Positions 38,378 to 47,868 are shown, counted from the stretch's first letter. The stretch is DNA of 48,339 bases from Chloroflexota bacterium (GCA_005881275.1 VBEF01000032.1:1-48339); one strand, 5' to 3'. Numbers and translations: made by a program. The notes: generated by a model not told the origin, from the sequence alone.

Positions 38378-40321
38378 TCAGGTCGCCATCGCCCGCCGCC
38401 GCTCCACCGCCTCCGCGAGCAGCGTCGCCAGGTCGAAGACCTGCATCTTCGAGCCGGTCTCGCGCACCCCGTCGTCGAGCATCACTGTGCAGAACGGACA
38501 CGCCACCGCGAGTGTCTCCGCACCGGTCTCCACGGCCTCGCGCACCCGCTCCTGGTTGATCGGCCGGCCGCGCTTCTCCTCCATCCACATGCGCGCCCCA
38601 CCGGCGCCGCAGCAAAAGGTTCTCTCCCGGTTGCGCGGCATCTCGACGGCCTGGCCGATGGCGGACACCAGCTCGCGTGGCGCCTCACGCACATCGTTGT
38701 GGCGGGCGAGGTAGCACGAATCGTGATAGGTGATGGTCCGCTCGCTCGGCATCGGCGAGAGCTTGCCCTGATGAACCAGGTCGGCGAGAAACTGCGTGTG
38801 ATGCACGACCTCGTACGTGCCGCCAAAGTCCGAGTATTCATTGCCCAGCGTGTTGAAGCAGTGCGGGCAGGTCGTGACGATCGTCTTCACGCCCGCGCCG
38901 TTCAGCGTCGCGACGTTTTCGCCCGCCAGCCTCTGAAACGTGTATTCGTCGCCCATGCGCCGTGCCGGATCACCGGTGCAGCTCTCACGCTGTCCCAGGA
39001 TCGCGAAATCGACCCCCGCCATCTGCAGCAGCTTCGCGGTCGAGATCGCGGCCCTGCGGGCGCGCTCATCGAACGCCGGCGCGCAGCCGACCCAGAAGAG
39101 GACTTCGGGCGGGCGTTCTCCCGGCTGCAGAACCCGGACGCCCAGGCCTTCGGCCCACTGCAGGCGATCGGCCTGCGGTTTGCCCCAGGGGTTCGACGTG
39201 CGATCGACGTCGCGCAGCATCGTGCCCGCCTCTTCCGGAAAACGCGACTCGACCATGACCAGGTTGCGGCGCAGGTCGATCACGTGGTCGATGTGCTCGA
39301 TGCCGACCGGGCACTCCCGCACGCACGCGCCGCAGGTGACGCAGTCCCACACGATGTCGTCGGACACTGCGTTCGGCACGATCGCCGTGGTCGCACCGCT
39401 GACGAGATGGTCTCTCATCGCCATGATCAGGAGCTTCGGCGAGAGGGCTTTGCCGGTCGCGTAGGCCGGGCACACGTCCTGGCAGCGCCCGCACTCCGTG
39501 CACGACATGGTGTCGAGCATCTGCTTCCACGTCATGTCCGCCGCCCGAGCAGAGCCGAAACGGACTTCAGCCTCGGGCTCTTCGAAATCGATCGGCTCGA
39601 TTCGGCCGCGTGAGCGCGTCCTTCCGAAATACACGTTGATGGCCGCGACCAGGATGTGGAGATGCTTCGAGTACGGGAGGTAGACGAGAAAGGAAAGGAT
39701 GATCAAGACGTGCGTCCACACCGCGACACGCTCGAGCGCCGGGGCAGCTGGAGCCACCAGGTGCGACAGAGCGCTGGAAATGGGCGCCCACTGCGCCGGG
39801 TAATCGTTGAGGCGCAGCGCGATCTGCGACGCATGCCATAGAAGCAGCGTGCAGACGATCCCCGCGATCAGGGCAAGGATGAGGTCCGCCTCGCCGAGGT
39901 GGCTGCCCTGGAAGCGAGCCGGCCTCTGGATCTTGCGGATGACGAAAGCCGTGATCACGCCCATGAGCACGAGCACGGCGAACACGTCGACCACCAGCGC
40001 GTACCAACCCTGCGCACCGAGCCATGGCAAGGTCGAATGTGCGTCGACCGCGCCGATCATGGCGATGACGATCGTGGGCAAGAGGACCAGGAATCCCCAG
40101 AAGATGGCCGCGTGCATCAGGCCAGGCAGCAGACGCTGCAGCAGCTTGCTCTGGCCGATCACGACGGTCGCCTCAGCCCGAGCACGGGCGGGCACATTGT
40201 CGAATCGCGCAACAGGCTTGCCGGAGCGCAGCAGTCGGTAGAGGGACCACGCCCGCCGCGTGAACAGGGCGCCGAGGAGCACGAGCGCGATCGCGAGGGC
40301 CATGGCCTGGATGACGATCAC
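38378..40321 (-). CDS. DgcB-like membrane Fe-S electron-transfer protein (HdrD/CCG family)
   Basis: 647 residues from the GTG at 40321, overlapping the etfA stop as GTGA. Five membrane helices (about 5-22, 70-92, 106-127, 147-165, 199-217) resemble a NarI-type subunit with a His-containing WHASQIALRL. Then come two 4Fe-4S sites (C274/C277/C280/C284 and C327/C330/C333/C337), and a CCG domain pair with C413, C448, CPHC (485-488), SCYLARHN, FCCGAGG and ACPFC. This architecture is that of DgcB, the partner of dimethylglycine demethylase in Pseudomonas, and of other ETF-linked Fe-S reductases. It should pass electrons from ETF to quinone at the membrane. Last gene of the operon. Confidence 0.9.
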   Translation of the reverse strand: MIVIQAMALAIALVLLGALFTRRAWSLYRLLRSGKPVARFDNVPARARAEATVVIGQSKLLQRLLPGLMHAAIFWGFLVLLPTIVIAMIGAVDAHSTLPWLGAQGWYALVVDVFAVLVLMGVITAFVIRKIQRPARFQGSHLGEADLILALIAGIVCTLLLWHASQIALRLNDYPAQWAPISSALSHLVAPAAPALERVAVWTHVLIILSFLVYLPYSKHLHILVAAINVYFGRTRSRGRIEPIDFEEPEAEVRFGSARAADMTWKQMLDTMSCTECGRCQDVCPAYATGKALSPKLLIMAMRDHLVSGATTAIVPNAVSDDIVWDCVTCGACVRECPVGIEHIDHVIDLRRNLVMVESRFPEEAGTMLRDVDRTSNPWGKPQADRLQWAEGLGVRVLQPGERPPEVLFWVGCAPAFDERARRAAISTAKLLQMAGVDFAILGQRESCTGDPARRMGDEYTFQRLAGENVATLNGAGVKTIVTTCPHCFNTLGNEYSDFGGTYEVVHHTQFLADLVHQGKLSPMPSERTITYHDSCYLARHNDVREAPRELVSAIGQAVEMPRNRERTFCCGAGGARMWMEEKRGRPINQERVREAVETGAETLAVACPFCTVMLDDGVRETGSKMQVFDLATLLAEAVERRRAMAT

Positions 40322-41175
40322 CTGTGCTTGCGGACCTCGGCGGAGATGGCCGGCACGATCTCTTTGAGGTCGCCGGTCACGGTGTAGTCGGCGTTCAGCA
40401 TCAGCGGCGCCTGCGGATCCGAGTTGATGGCGACGATTCGTTTGGCGCCCTTCAAGCCGGCCATGTGCTGGGTCGCTCCCGAGATGCCGCACGCGATGTA
40501 GACCTCCGGCGCGACCTTGGTTCCCGTCTGGCCGACCTGGTCCGTGTGCGGTCTCCATCCGGCGCTGGTCACCGCACGCGAGCAGCCGACCGCCGCGCCA
40601 AGCAGGCCGGCGAGCTCTTCGATGATCGCAAAGCCTTCCTTCGAACCCACGCCTCGGCCGCCGCTGACCACAACCTTGGCCGTCGCCAGAGAGACGCCTC
40701 CGTTCGCGGGCGCGACGTGGCCGGAAACCTGCACCAGCAGGTCTGCTGCAGCCGGAGGGCCGATCTCCATTTCCGCGGGTGCGGGACCCGAATCGGCGGG
40801 GACAGTGTGGGGGGCAACCGTGATCAGAGACCGAGGGCCGTGCAGACGCGCTTCTTCGAGGAGGCTGCCGCCCCAACGCACACGCGTGACCGCGACCGGA
40901 TCGCCGGGTGTCGCTGCGATGCAGTTGGCGGCGAACGGCAGTCGAGTGCGTGCAGCCAACCTTGCCATCACCTCATTGCCGCGCTCGGTGCCCGCGGCGA
41001 ACACGGCGGAGGCGTTCAGCTCGTCCGCCGCATGGGCAAGCGCGGCAGCGATGGCCTCCGGAGCGAAGGGCTGAATCGCGTCCATCCGCAGCGCCCGCGG
41101 ATCTCCGAACTTGCGCGCGAGGGTGAGCGCCTGCCGCGAGGCGTCGCTGCCCTCCATCAAGACCAGGACTGTCAC
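40318..41175 (-). CDS. etfA: Electron transfer flavoprotein, alpha subunit
   Basis: 285 residues, a little shorter than the usual 310. The C-terminal FAD domain is complete: VVVSGGRGVGSKEGFAIIEELAGLLGAAVGCSRAVTSAGW, VGQTGTKVAPEVYIACGISGATQHMAGLKGAKRIVAINSDPQAPL. The N-terminal domain is short (LVLMEGSDASRQALTLARKFGD) and less conserved. Takes electrons from a flavoprotein dehydrogenase with EtfB. GTG start overlapping etfB by 4 nt, and its own stop overlaps the DgcB-like start. The likely electron donor is the dehydrogenase encoded at 41940-44450. Confidence 0.94.
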   Translation of the reverse strand: MTVLVLMEGSDASRQALTLARKFGDPRALRMDAIQPFAPEAIAAALAHAADELNASAVFAAGTERGNEVMARLAARTRLPFAANCIAATPGDPVAVTRVRWGGSLLEEARLHGPRSLITVAPHTVPADSGPAPAEMEIGPPAAADLLVQVSGHVAPANGGVSLATAKVVVSGGRGVGSKEGFAIIEELAGLLGAAVGCSRAVTSAGWRPHTDQVGQTGTKVAPEVYIACGISGATQHMAGLKGAKRIVAINSDPQAPLMLNADYTVTGDLKEIVPAISAEVRKHR

Positions 41176-41936
41176 AGAACGCCAGCCTTGCGCAGCACCT
41201 CGACCACCGCGGGTGCTGCGGTCACGCCGCTGCCGAGCGACTCGGCGCGCCGGCCCTGACCCGCCGGAACCGCGAGCGTCACGAGCTCGAGTCGCGGTGC
41301 CGGCCGCGACGGATCGCTGACCGCGACCGGCTTGCTGCGGGCGCGCATCTTGCCCGGCACCGAGGGATAGCGTGGGAGGTTCAGCCCTTCCTTGACAGTC
41401 AGCACCGCAGGCAGCGGCACGACGTAGACGTCACGCCCGCCGTCGACCTCTTGCTCGCACCGCACGGAGGAGCCCTCGAGGGTGACCTTCTTGAGACCTG
41501 TGACGCACGGCCGGCCGAGCCCGTACGCGACGCGAATCCCGACCTGGAAGCCGCCCGAGTCGGCCGACTCATTGCCGAAGAAGATGATGTCGAACGGACC
41601 GTTCGCGGCTTCGTCCGCCCGAATCGCTTCGAGCAGGGCGGAAGCGGTCGACTCGCCGTCCCATTCCTGGCCGTCGGTTTGCAGGTGGATCGCGCGGTCG
41701 ATGCCGAGAGCCATGGCGTCCCGCAGCTGGTCTACCGCCTCGGGCGGGCCGAGGGTCAGGACGACCGAGTCGCCCTTGTTCGCCTCGATCAGTCGGACCG
41801 CCTCCTCCACGCCGCACTCCTCGTGCGGGCTCATCGTGAAGCCCAGGTGCTGCGTGTTGATCGCACGCGCGTCCTCGGTCAACAGGATGCGCCCACCGGT
41901 GATCGGGACTCGCTTGATGCAGGCCGCGATCCGCAC
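41172..41936 (-). CDS. etfB: Electron transfer flavoprotein, beta subunit
   Basis: 254 residues. The N-terminal RIAACIKRVPITG, NTQHLGFTMSPHEECGVEEAVRLIE, VVLTLGPPEAVDQLRDAMALGIDRAIHL, and DIIFFGNESADSGGFQVGIRVAYGLGRPCVTGL are classic EtfB sections, followed by VYVVPLPAVLTVKEGLNLPRYPSVPGKMRARSKPVA. It binds AMP and forms the ETF heterodimer with EtfA. GTG start, 3 bp after the dehydrogenase stop codon, so all three are made together. Confidence 0.95.
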   Translation of the reverse strand: MRIAACIKRVPITGGRILLTEDARAINTQHLGFTMSPHEECGVEEAVRLIEANKGDSVVLTLGPPEAVDQLRDAMALGIDRAIHLQTDGQEWDGESTASALLEAIRADEAANGPFDIIFFGNESADSGGFQVGIRVAYGLGRPCVTGLKKVTLEGSSVRCEQEVDGGRDVYVVPLPAVLTVKEGLNLPRYPSVPGKMRARSKPVAVSDPSRPAPRLELVTLAVPAGQGRRAESLGSGVTAAPAVVEVLRKAGVL

Positions 41937-41939
41937 GCC

Positions 41940-44450
41940 TTATGCCCGAATGCGCGTGTTCTCGGGGTCGAACAGGGGCGTCGCGCCGGCCACCGCCACG
42001 CTCACCGGGTACCGCTCTCCCATGTATTCGACGAGGAGCTGATTGCCCGGCACCGCCTCCTCGGGCGTGAGGTAAGCCATGAGGATGTGCTTGCCGACCG
42101 ACGGTCCTGCCCCTGCGCTGGTGACGTAAGAGCCCCGCCCCCGACGGTCCACTATCCGCTGGCCGTCCCGGGTCAGGATCGGCTCACGGCCGAGCATGAA
42201 GCGCTTCTCCCCGTCCCTCGATCGATGGTCGTCGACGGTGAGTGTGCACAGGATCGCGGCCGGTTCCTCTTCTCGGTGTCGCAGGTGGGCGGCCTTGACG
42301 ACGAAGTCCTCTTCCTTCACGCGCGGCGCGGCCATCCCGGCCTCGATGACGTTGTACTCGGTCTCCAGCTCGTTGCCGTGCGCGCGATAGCATTTCTCCA
42401 GCCTGCCGGTCGTCCCGTACACCCCGATTCCACACGCGGCCAGCCCGTGCGGACGTCCGGCTTCCCACAGCGTGTCCCACAGCTTCAGCCCCTGCTCGAT
42501 CGGGACGTAGATCTCCCAGCCGAGGTCGCCCACATAAGAGATGCGCGACGCCAGGACTCGCAGGGTGCCGATCTCGATCGTGCGGCAGGTGCCGAACTTG
42601 AAAGCCTCGTTCGAGACGTCGTCCGACGTGGTGCTCGCCAGGATGTCGCGTGCTCGCGGGCCCCACAGGCCGATCGTCGTCATGGACGACGTCATGTCCA
42701 CGAGCTTCGCGCCGCGCACGAGCTGGTCGCGGAACCACTTCTTGTCCGACATGCCGGCGGCGCCGCCGGTCACGACCCTGAAGTGCTCGTCCCCCAGACG
42801 CATGATCGTCAGGTCCGATTTGAACCCGCCGCTCTGGCTGAGCACCGGCGTGTACACCACCCGGCCCGCCGGCACGTCGGTTTGGCGCAGCGCGGCGCAT
42901 TGCACTGACGCCAGCGCGCCTGCACCGATGATGTCGAAGATCGTGAACGCTGACAGGTCGAACAGCCCCGCGCGATCGCGCATCGCAAGGTGCTCGGCGT
43001 TGATGATGGGCGACCACCAGCGCGACTCCCATTCGGCGGTCCGGCGATTGATCCGGTCCCCGAACTCCTCGAGCAGCGGCGCGTTCGACTCGTACCACTG
43101 CGGCCGCTCCCAGCCGGCAGCCTCGAAGAACACCGCACCGAGCTCGCGCTCGCGCACATGGAATGGCGCGAGGCGGATGTTGCGGTTGGAGGCCCACTGC
43201 TCGCTGGGATGAACGATGCCGTAGGTCTTGTTGAAGCCTTCGGCTGCTCGCGCTCGCACATGCGTGCGTGTCTTTTGATGTTCATGGAAGCGGGCGATAT
43301 CCGAGGAGTGGAGGTCGATCTCCGATTCCCCGTGAATCATCCACTCGGCGACAGACTTGCCTGTGCCGGGCCCCTCCTTCACCCACACCGCCGCGGCGGC
43401 CCACAGACCCTTGACATCAGGCGATTCGCCCAGCACCGGCATGCCGTCCGGGGTGAGCGAAAGGATTCCGTTGATGGCGTACTTCACGCCGACGGACTCG
43501 TCGCCCACGATCTCCGGCATCAGCTCCAGCGCGTGCTGCATCTGCTCCTCGAAATCGCCCTGCGTAAAGGGGAACTCGGTCGGCGAGAGCGCGGCCTGCT
43601 CGACCGGCGGCAAGTCCTCCGGGTCGTAAAGAATCGGGCGGTGCGCGTAGGAGCCGATCTCCAGGTCGCCGCCCGCCTGGCGCTCGTACATGTTCGTGTC
43701 CATGTCCCGCACGATCGGGTGCTCGATGTCCGACTTCGCGCCACGAAAACGCGGGACCGGCCCGATGTCGATCATCTGGTGCACGGCCGGGGTCAGGGGG
43801 ATGCGCGCTCCGGCCATATGGGCGACGCGCGGGCTCCAGACGCCGCACGTGATGACCACAGTCTCAGCTTCGATCTCGCCCTCGGTTGTGCGCACGCGGC
43901 GGACCCGCCCGGATTCGACCTCGATGCCGAGGACCTCCGTTTTCGGGGCCACCTGAAGCGCGCCCGCGGCCTGCGCCTGTTCGCGCATCAGCGTGCCCGC
44001 GCGTAGCGAGTCGACCACGCCGACCCCGGGTGTGTAGAAGCCGCCAAGGATCACCGTCTCGTCGATGTATGGCACGAGCTTCTTCACCTCCGCCGGGGAG
44101 AGGAGAGCGGTGGGCTCGATGCCCCACGACACGGCCGACGCCATGCGCCGCGAGAGCTCCTGCATCCGCTCCTTGGTCCGCGCAACCTCGATGCCGCCCG
44201 ACTGAATGAACACACCCAGCTCCTTGTACTGGTTGACGCTGTCCATCGTCAGAGCGGTCATCTCCTTCGAGTGATCGACCAGGTAAATGAAGTTGGAGGC
44301 GTGGCCGGTCGATCCGCCGGGGTTCGGCAGCGGGCCCTTGTCGAGCAGGACCACGTCACGCCAGCCCAGCCGCGTCAGGTGGTAGGCGAGGCTGTTGCCG
44401 ACGATGCCGCAGCCGATGACCACGCATCGCGCGTGCGCCGGCAGTGTCAT
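41940..44450 (-). CDS. Dimethylglycine/sarcosine dehydrogenase-like FAD and GcvT fusion protein
   Basis: 836 residues from the ATG at 44450, which overlaps the preceding stop (ATGA); the longer frame to 44531 has a non-conserved start. Domains in order: FAD Rossmann VIGCGIVGNSLAYHL (11-25), a flavin-attachment candidate H50 in GSTGHASNF, the D-amino acid oxidase fold to about 370, FAO_M linker, then GCV_T aminomethyltransferase (about 440-700: YESNAPLLEEFGDRINRRTAEWE, MRDRAGLFDLSAFTIFDI, SYVGDLGWEIYVP, AACGIGVYGTTGRLEKCYRAHG) and GCV_T C-terminal domain. It oxidatively demethylates dimethylglycine or sarcosine, giving the C1 unit to THF as 5,10-methylene-THF and electrons to ETF. Exact substrate not fixed by sequence. 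Confidence 0.93.
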   Translation of the reverse strand: MTLPAHARCVVIGCGIVGNSLAYHLTRLGWRDVVLLDKGPLPNPGGSTGHASNFIYLVDHSKEMTALTMDSVNQYKELGVFIQSGGIEVARTKERMQELSRRMASAVSWGIEPTALLSPAEVKKLVPYIDETVILGGFYTPGVGVVDSLRAGTLMREQAQAAGALQVAPKTEVLGIEVESGRVRRVRTTEGEIEAETVVITCGVWSPRVAHMAGARIPLTPAVHQMIDIGPVPRFRGAKSDIEHPIVRDMDTNMYERQAGGDLEIGSYAHRPILYDPEDLPPVEQAALSPTEFPFTQGDFEEQMQHALELMPEIVGDESVGVKYAINGILSLTPDGMPVLGESPDVKGLWAAAAVWVKEGPGTGKSVAEWMIHGESEIDLHSSDIARFHEHQKTRTHVRARAAEGFNKTYGIVHPSEQWASNRNIRLAPFHVRERELGAVFFEAAGWERPQWYESNAPLLEEFGDRINRRTAEWESRWWSPIINAEHLAMRDRAGLFDLSAFTIFDIIGAGALASVQCAALRQTDVPAGRVVYTPVLSQSGGFKSDLTIMRLGDEHFRVVTGGAAGMSDKKWFRDQLVRGAKLVDMTSSMTTIGLWGPRARDILASTTSDDVSNEAFKFGTCRTIEIGTLRVLASRISYVGDLGWEIYVPIEQGLKLWDTLWEAGRPHGLAACGIGVYGTTGRLEKCYRAHGNELETEYNVIEAGMAAPRVKEEDFVVKAAHLRHREEEPAAILCTLTVDDHRSRDGEKRFMLGREPILTRDGQRIVDRRGRGSYVTSAGAGPSVGKHILMAYLTPEEAVPGNQLLVEYMGERYPVSVAVAGATPLFDPENTRIRA

Positions 44451-45214
44451 TCCGGTTGGTAGGGCGACCGGACTTCTTCGGGCAGCTCGTACCAGCGCAT
44501 GCGGTCGCCGACCTGCGCGCGCATCCGCCACTTCAGGGGCTTGGCCTGGGCGTCGACCGCCTCCCAGAGCTCATCCAGGCGCGACTTCACCAGCTCTCGG
44601 TCGACGTCGAGCTCGTCCACGGTGTGGCGCAGCTTGCCGATGTTGATCTGCAGCGTGCGGTACATGCCCCAGTCCTCCGCCGCGAGCCTGGCGACATAGG
44701 TCGGGTCGATGGCCTCGTCGTCCTGAGGTTTGATCGGATGGTCGAGGAGCAGGGCGGTCAGATCGACCAGATCTTTGCGGTTGACCTCGTAGATCTGCAT
44801 CTTGCTGAGAAGCAGGTCGGCCGGGCTTGCGCATGGCCCCTCGTGGCTGAGCCTGCCGCGCAGGTCGATCACGTGCGACATTCGGATCTCGTCGATGAAG
44901 ACGTCGACCTGCTTGCCGTTGCTCCCGTCGTAGAAGTAAAGTCGCCGGTCGCCCTGCATCAGGTTGAAGCGGTCGTTCGCCTCATAGCCCAGCGCCGGAA
45001 AGAACGCAAGCGCCCGCTTGCGATCCTTGGTCGAGATGACGTAGTCGAGGTCGCCGTACTTCCTTTTGAGCGGCGGGTGCTGCGCGCTGGGGGAGTGCAG
45101 GTGGATGCCGGCGCCGCCGAGAAGCTTGACCCCGAGCTTCTGCGCGTGCGCGGCGTCCGCGACGCGTCTCGCCTCGGCGATGGTGTCCTCCAGGGGCGTT
45201 CCGTTGGCTGTCAC
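44447..45214 (-). CDS. Nucleotidyltransferase-like protein of unknown role in the demethylase operon
   Basis: 255 residues from a GTG that overlaps the aldehyde dehydrogenase stop (GTGA). VKLLGGAGIHLHSP followed by KYGDLDYVISTKDRKRALAFFPALGYEAND and VDVFIDEIRMSHVIDL resembles the minimal nucleotidyltransferase fold (G-G-x-x-x-h then D-x-D) as in AbiEii/MNT-like proteins, with DLD and DVF acids as metal-ligand candidates. It ends with helical sequence (ADLLLSKMQIYEVNRKDLVDLTALLL). A nucleotidyltransferase within a choline/betaine oxidation operon is unexpected. It could modify a protein or small molecule, or be a non-catalytic relative. Confidence 0.7.
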   Translation of the reverse strand: MTANGTPLEDTIAEARRVADAAHAQKLGVKLLGGAGIHLHSPSAQHPPLKRKYGDLDYVISTKDRKRALAFFPALGYEANDRFNLMQGDRRLYFYDGSNGKQVDVFIDEIRMSHVIDLRGRLSHEGPCASPADLLLSKMQIYEVNRKDLVDLTALLLDHPIKPQDDEAIDPTYVARLAAEDWGMYRTLQINIGKLRHTVDELDVDRELVKSRLDELWEAVDAQAKPLKWRMRAQVGDRMRWYELPEEVRSPYQPE

Positions 45215-46677
45215 TGGGGCGAGATCTCGATCACGATCGTCTTGAGGTCCGTCATCTGCTCGAGGGCGAACCGCCCGCCCACCCGACCGATTCCGCTCTT
45301 CTTTCCGGCGCGGCCGCCGAACGGGAGGTGCGCCTCCCAGTAGTTGGTCGACTCGTTGATGTTCACCCAGCCCGTCTCGAGCGCGTCCGCGAAACGAAGC
45401 GCGCGTGAAAGGTCCTTGGTGTAGACGGCGCCAAGCAGTCCGTACGGTGAGTCATTGGCCAGCGCGAGCGCCTGCTGCTCGTCGCGGAACTTGATGATCG
45501 GTGCGATCGGCCCGAACGTCTCCTCCTGGCTGACGCGCATGCTGGGGTCGACGCCGTCGAGGATCGTCGCGTGGTAGTACAGGCGCGTCGGAAAGCCCTT
45601 GGCGCGTTCGCCGCCCAGCACGAGCTTGGCTCCGTGCTTCAGCGCGTCGGCGACGTGCTGGTCCATCTTGGTCGCGACGCCTTCGTTGTTCAGGGGACCC
45701 AGAGTGGTGTCGTCCGCGAAGGGATCGCCCAGGCGCAGGGCACGCGCCGCGTCCGCCAGGCGCGCGACGAACTCATCGCGGATGGGCTCTTCAATCAGGA
45801 TGCGTTCCCCGGCGGTGCAGCTCTGCCCTGCGCAGAGGTAGCAGCCGACGATGGCGCCCTCCACCGCTTTGCCGATGTCGGCGTCCGCGAATACGACCTG
45901 CGGGCCGTTGCCGCCAAGCTCGAGCATCACGTGCTTGCCGGCGGCGCGCTTCGCGACCGAAGCGCCAGTCTCGGTCGAGCCGACGAAGCCCACCCCGTCG
46001 ACCAGGGGGTGGCCGGCAACCTCATCGCCGACTTCCGCGCCTGGCCCCGTGACCAGGTTGACCGCGCCCGCTGGAAAGTCGCCCTCGGCGATGCATTCCA
46101 TCAGCGCGACCGAGATCACGCTCGTCGAGGAGGCCGGTGTCCACACGAATGTGTTGCCCGCGGCCAGCGCCGGCGCGATGAGCTCGGCGGCCATCGTGAG
46201 TGGCCAGTTCCAGGGCGTGATGATTCCGTACACGCCGCGCGGGTAATGACGAGCGAGCACGAGCTTGGTCGGGCTTGCGGAAGGAAGGACGCGACCTTCG
46301 AGTCGCTTCAGGTCCTCGGCCGCGATCCGGAAGTATTCGACGGCTTCGGCAACCTCGCCCATGGCCTCAGCCTTGAGCGGCTTGCCCTGGTCGAGGGTGA
46401 GGAGCCTCGCGAGCTCGTCGCCCCGCTTTTCAATCGCCTCGGCAATCCGGTGCAGCCGCTTCGAGCGCTCGAAACCTTTGAGGCTCGCCATGGATGCGCG
46501 CGCCCGGTGCGCGGCCTCGACGGCCCGCTGCGCGTCCGCGCGAGTGCCCTTTGGCACCTGGGCGATGATCTCGCCTGTCGCCGGACTGTCCGCGTCGAAG
46601 TACTCGCCGCTCTCCGACTCGACCCACTTTCCGTCGACGAACATCTTCTTCACGGACCGCGCTACATCGATGGTCAT
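45211..46677 (-). CDS. Aldehyde dehydrogenase, betaine aldehyde dehydrogenase-like (GbsA type)
   Basis: 488 residues. PWNWPL (N157), ELGGNGP (E253) and the nucleophile C287 in CAGQSCTAGERILIEEP are intact, as is QEETFGPIAPIIKF. One usual cofactor-binding Lys is absent: the strand after NTFVW reads TPASSTS instead of KPxExTP. Oxidises an aldehyde with NAD(P). Directly follows an Fe-alcohol dehydrogenase (stop TAA then ATG) and precedes betaine-demethylation genes, like B. subtilis gbsA next to gbsB, which convert choline to glycine betaine. That role is inference; formaldehyde or another aldehyde is possible. Its 3' end overlaps the nucleotidyltransferase start. Confidence 0.87.
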   Translation of the reverse strand: MTIDVARSVKKMFVDGKWVESESGEYFDADSPATGEIIAQVPKGTRADAQRAVEAAHRARASMASLKGFERSKRLHRIAEAIEKRGDELARLLTLDQGKPLKAEAMGEVAEAVEYFRIAAEDLKRLEGRVLPSASPTKLVLARHYPRGVYGIITPWNWPLTMAAELIAPALAAGNTFVWTPASSTSVISVALMECIAEGDFPAGAVNLVTGPGAEVGDEVAGHPLVDGVGFVGSTETGASVAKRAAGKHVMLELGGNGPQVVFADADIGKAVEGAIVGCYLCAGQSCTAGERILIEEPIRDEFVARLADAARALRLGDPFADDTTLGPLNNEGVATKMDQHVADALKHGAKLVLGGERAKGFPTRLYYHATILDGVDPSMRVSQEETFGPIAPIIKFRDEQQALALANDSPYGLLGAVYTKDLSRALRFADALETGWVNINESTNYWEAHLPFGGRAGKKSGIGRVGGRFALEQMTDLKTIVIEISPQ

Positions 46678-47868
46678 TTACCTGGCTCCGTTTTTACTTC
46701 CAAGGTCGAAGGCCTGCTTGTAGATACGTCGGTAAGCCGCTGCGTCCACGTCGCGGGGGTTGCCGATGGTCTGCGGGTCGGCGAAGGCCTTGTCCGCGAG
46801 CATCGGGATCTCGTCTTCGCTGAAACCGAGCTCCTGCATGCTCGGGATGTCGACGTCGCGCGTCAGCTCGTGCACGTACTCGACGGCCATCTCCGCCGCG
46901 CGCCACGTCGATACACCGCGCACGTCGAGGCCAAACGCCGCGGCCATGCGAGCAAAGCGTTCCGGCTCGCCCGGGTGGTTGTACTCCATCACGGGGCCGA
47001 GCAGTCGCGCCGTCAGGGCGCCATGCGGCGCGTCGTGAACGCCCCCGGCGGTCTGGCTCATGGCGTGCGCTGCGCCGGCGGAGTCGGTGCCGTACGCGAG
47101 TCCCGCGAGCATCGCCGCCGCGCTCATGTGGTAGCGCGCTTCGAGGTTGTTCGCCTGCGAGAAAGCGACGCGGAGGTACTTGGCGACGTACTCCATCGCG
47201 AGCAGCGCCACAGCATCGGTGAAGGGTTGGTGGTAGGACATCGTGAAGCACTCGACCGCGTGAGCCAGCGCGTCCATTCCCGTGCCGGCGGTGACCCCGG
47301 GCGGAAGCTTGACGGTGAGCTCGGGATCGATCACCGCGACCCAAGAGGCGATGTGCGGCGTACCGCCGACGTTGAACTTGATCTTGCGTTTCGGGTCGGT
47401 GATGACCGCCCACAGCGTGACCTCGCTTCCCGTGCCGGCGGTGGTGGGCACCGCGATCATCGGCGGGATGCGCGAGCGGATGGGACTGCGCCCCCACTCG
47501 TACTCGACGATGCTGCCCTCGTGCGCCGCCACGACGCCGATGCCTTTGGCGGTGTCCATCGAGCTGCCGCCGCCGATCGCGACCAGCCCGTCGCAGCCCT
47601 GCGCGCGGTATTCGGCCGCTCCCTCGTCGACCAGCGAAACGCCTGGGTTGGCTCGGACCTTGTCGAACACGACCGGCTCGACGTCGGATCGCCGCAGCGA
47701 CTCGAGCGCGACCTCGAGCAGCCCGGCGGCCTTGACCCCGGCGTCGGTCACGAGCAGCGGCCGGCGCATGCCGAGCTGGCTCGCCTCGTTGCCGAGCTCC
47801 TGGATGGCGCCGAGGCGCTGCACGAGGCGCGTCGGGCTCTGGTAAGTGCGAAGGGTGTACTCGAGCAT
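46678..47868 (-). CDS. Iron-containing alcohol dehydrogenase (type III, GbsB-like candidate)
   Basis: 396 residues from the ATG at 47868, chosen because it gives the standard N-terminal strand (LEYTLRTYQSPTRLVQRLG). NAD motif VAIGGGSSMDTAKG (97-109), PTTAGTGSEVT, GTGMDALAHAVECF (D199, H203) and AHAMSQTAGGVHDAPHGALTA supply the Fe(II) ligands Asp/His/His/His. Type III enzymes act on small alcohols, butanol, lactaldehyde or choline (GbsB). The stop codon abuts the ALDH start at 46677, so they form a pair that can oxidise an alcohol through aldehyde to acid. First complete gene of the operon. Confidence 0.9.
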   Translation of the reverse strand: MLEYTLRTYQSPTRLVQRLGAIQELGNEASQLGMRRPLLVTDAGVKAAGLLEVALESLRRSDVEPVVFDKVRANPGVSLVDEGAAEYRAQGCDGLVAIGGGSSMDTAKGIGVVAAHEGSIVEYEWGRSPIRSRIPPMIAVPTTAGTGSEVTLWAVITDPKRKIKFNVGGTPHIASWVAVIDPELTVKLPPGVTAGTGMDALAHAVECFTMSYHQPFTDAVALLAMEYVAKYLRVAFSQANNLEARYHMSAAAMLAGLAYGTDSAGAAHAMSQTAGGVHDAPHGALTARLLGPVMEYNHPGEPERFARMAAAFGLDVRGVSTWRAAEMAVEYVHELTRDVDIPSMQELGFSEDEIPMLADKAFADPQTIGNPRDVDAAAYRRIYKQAFDLGSKNGAR

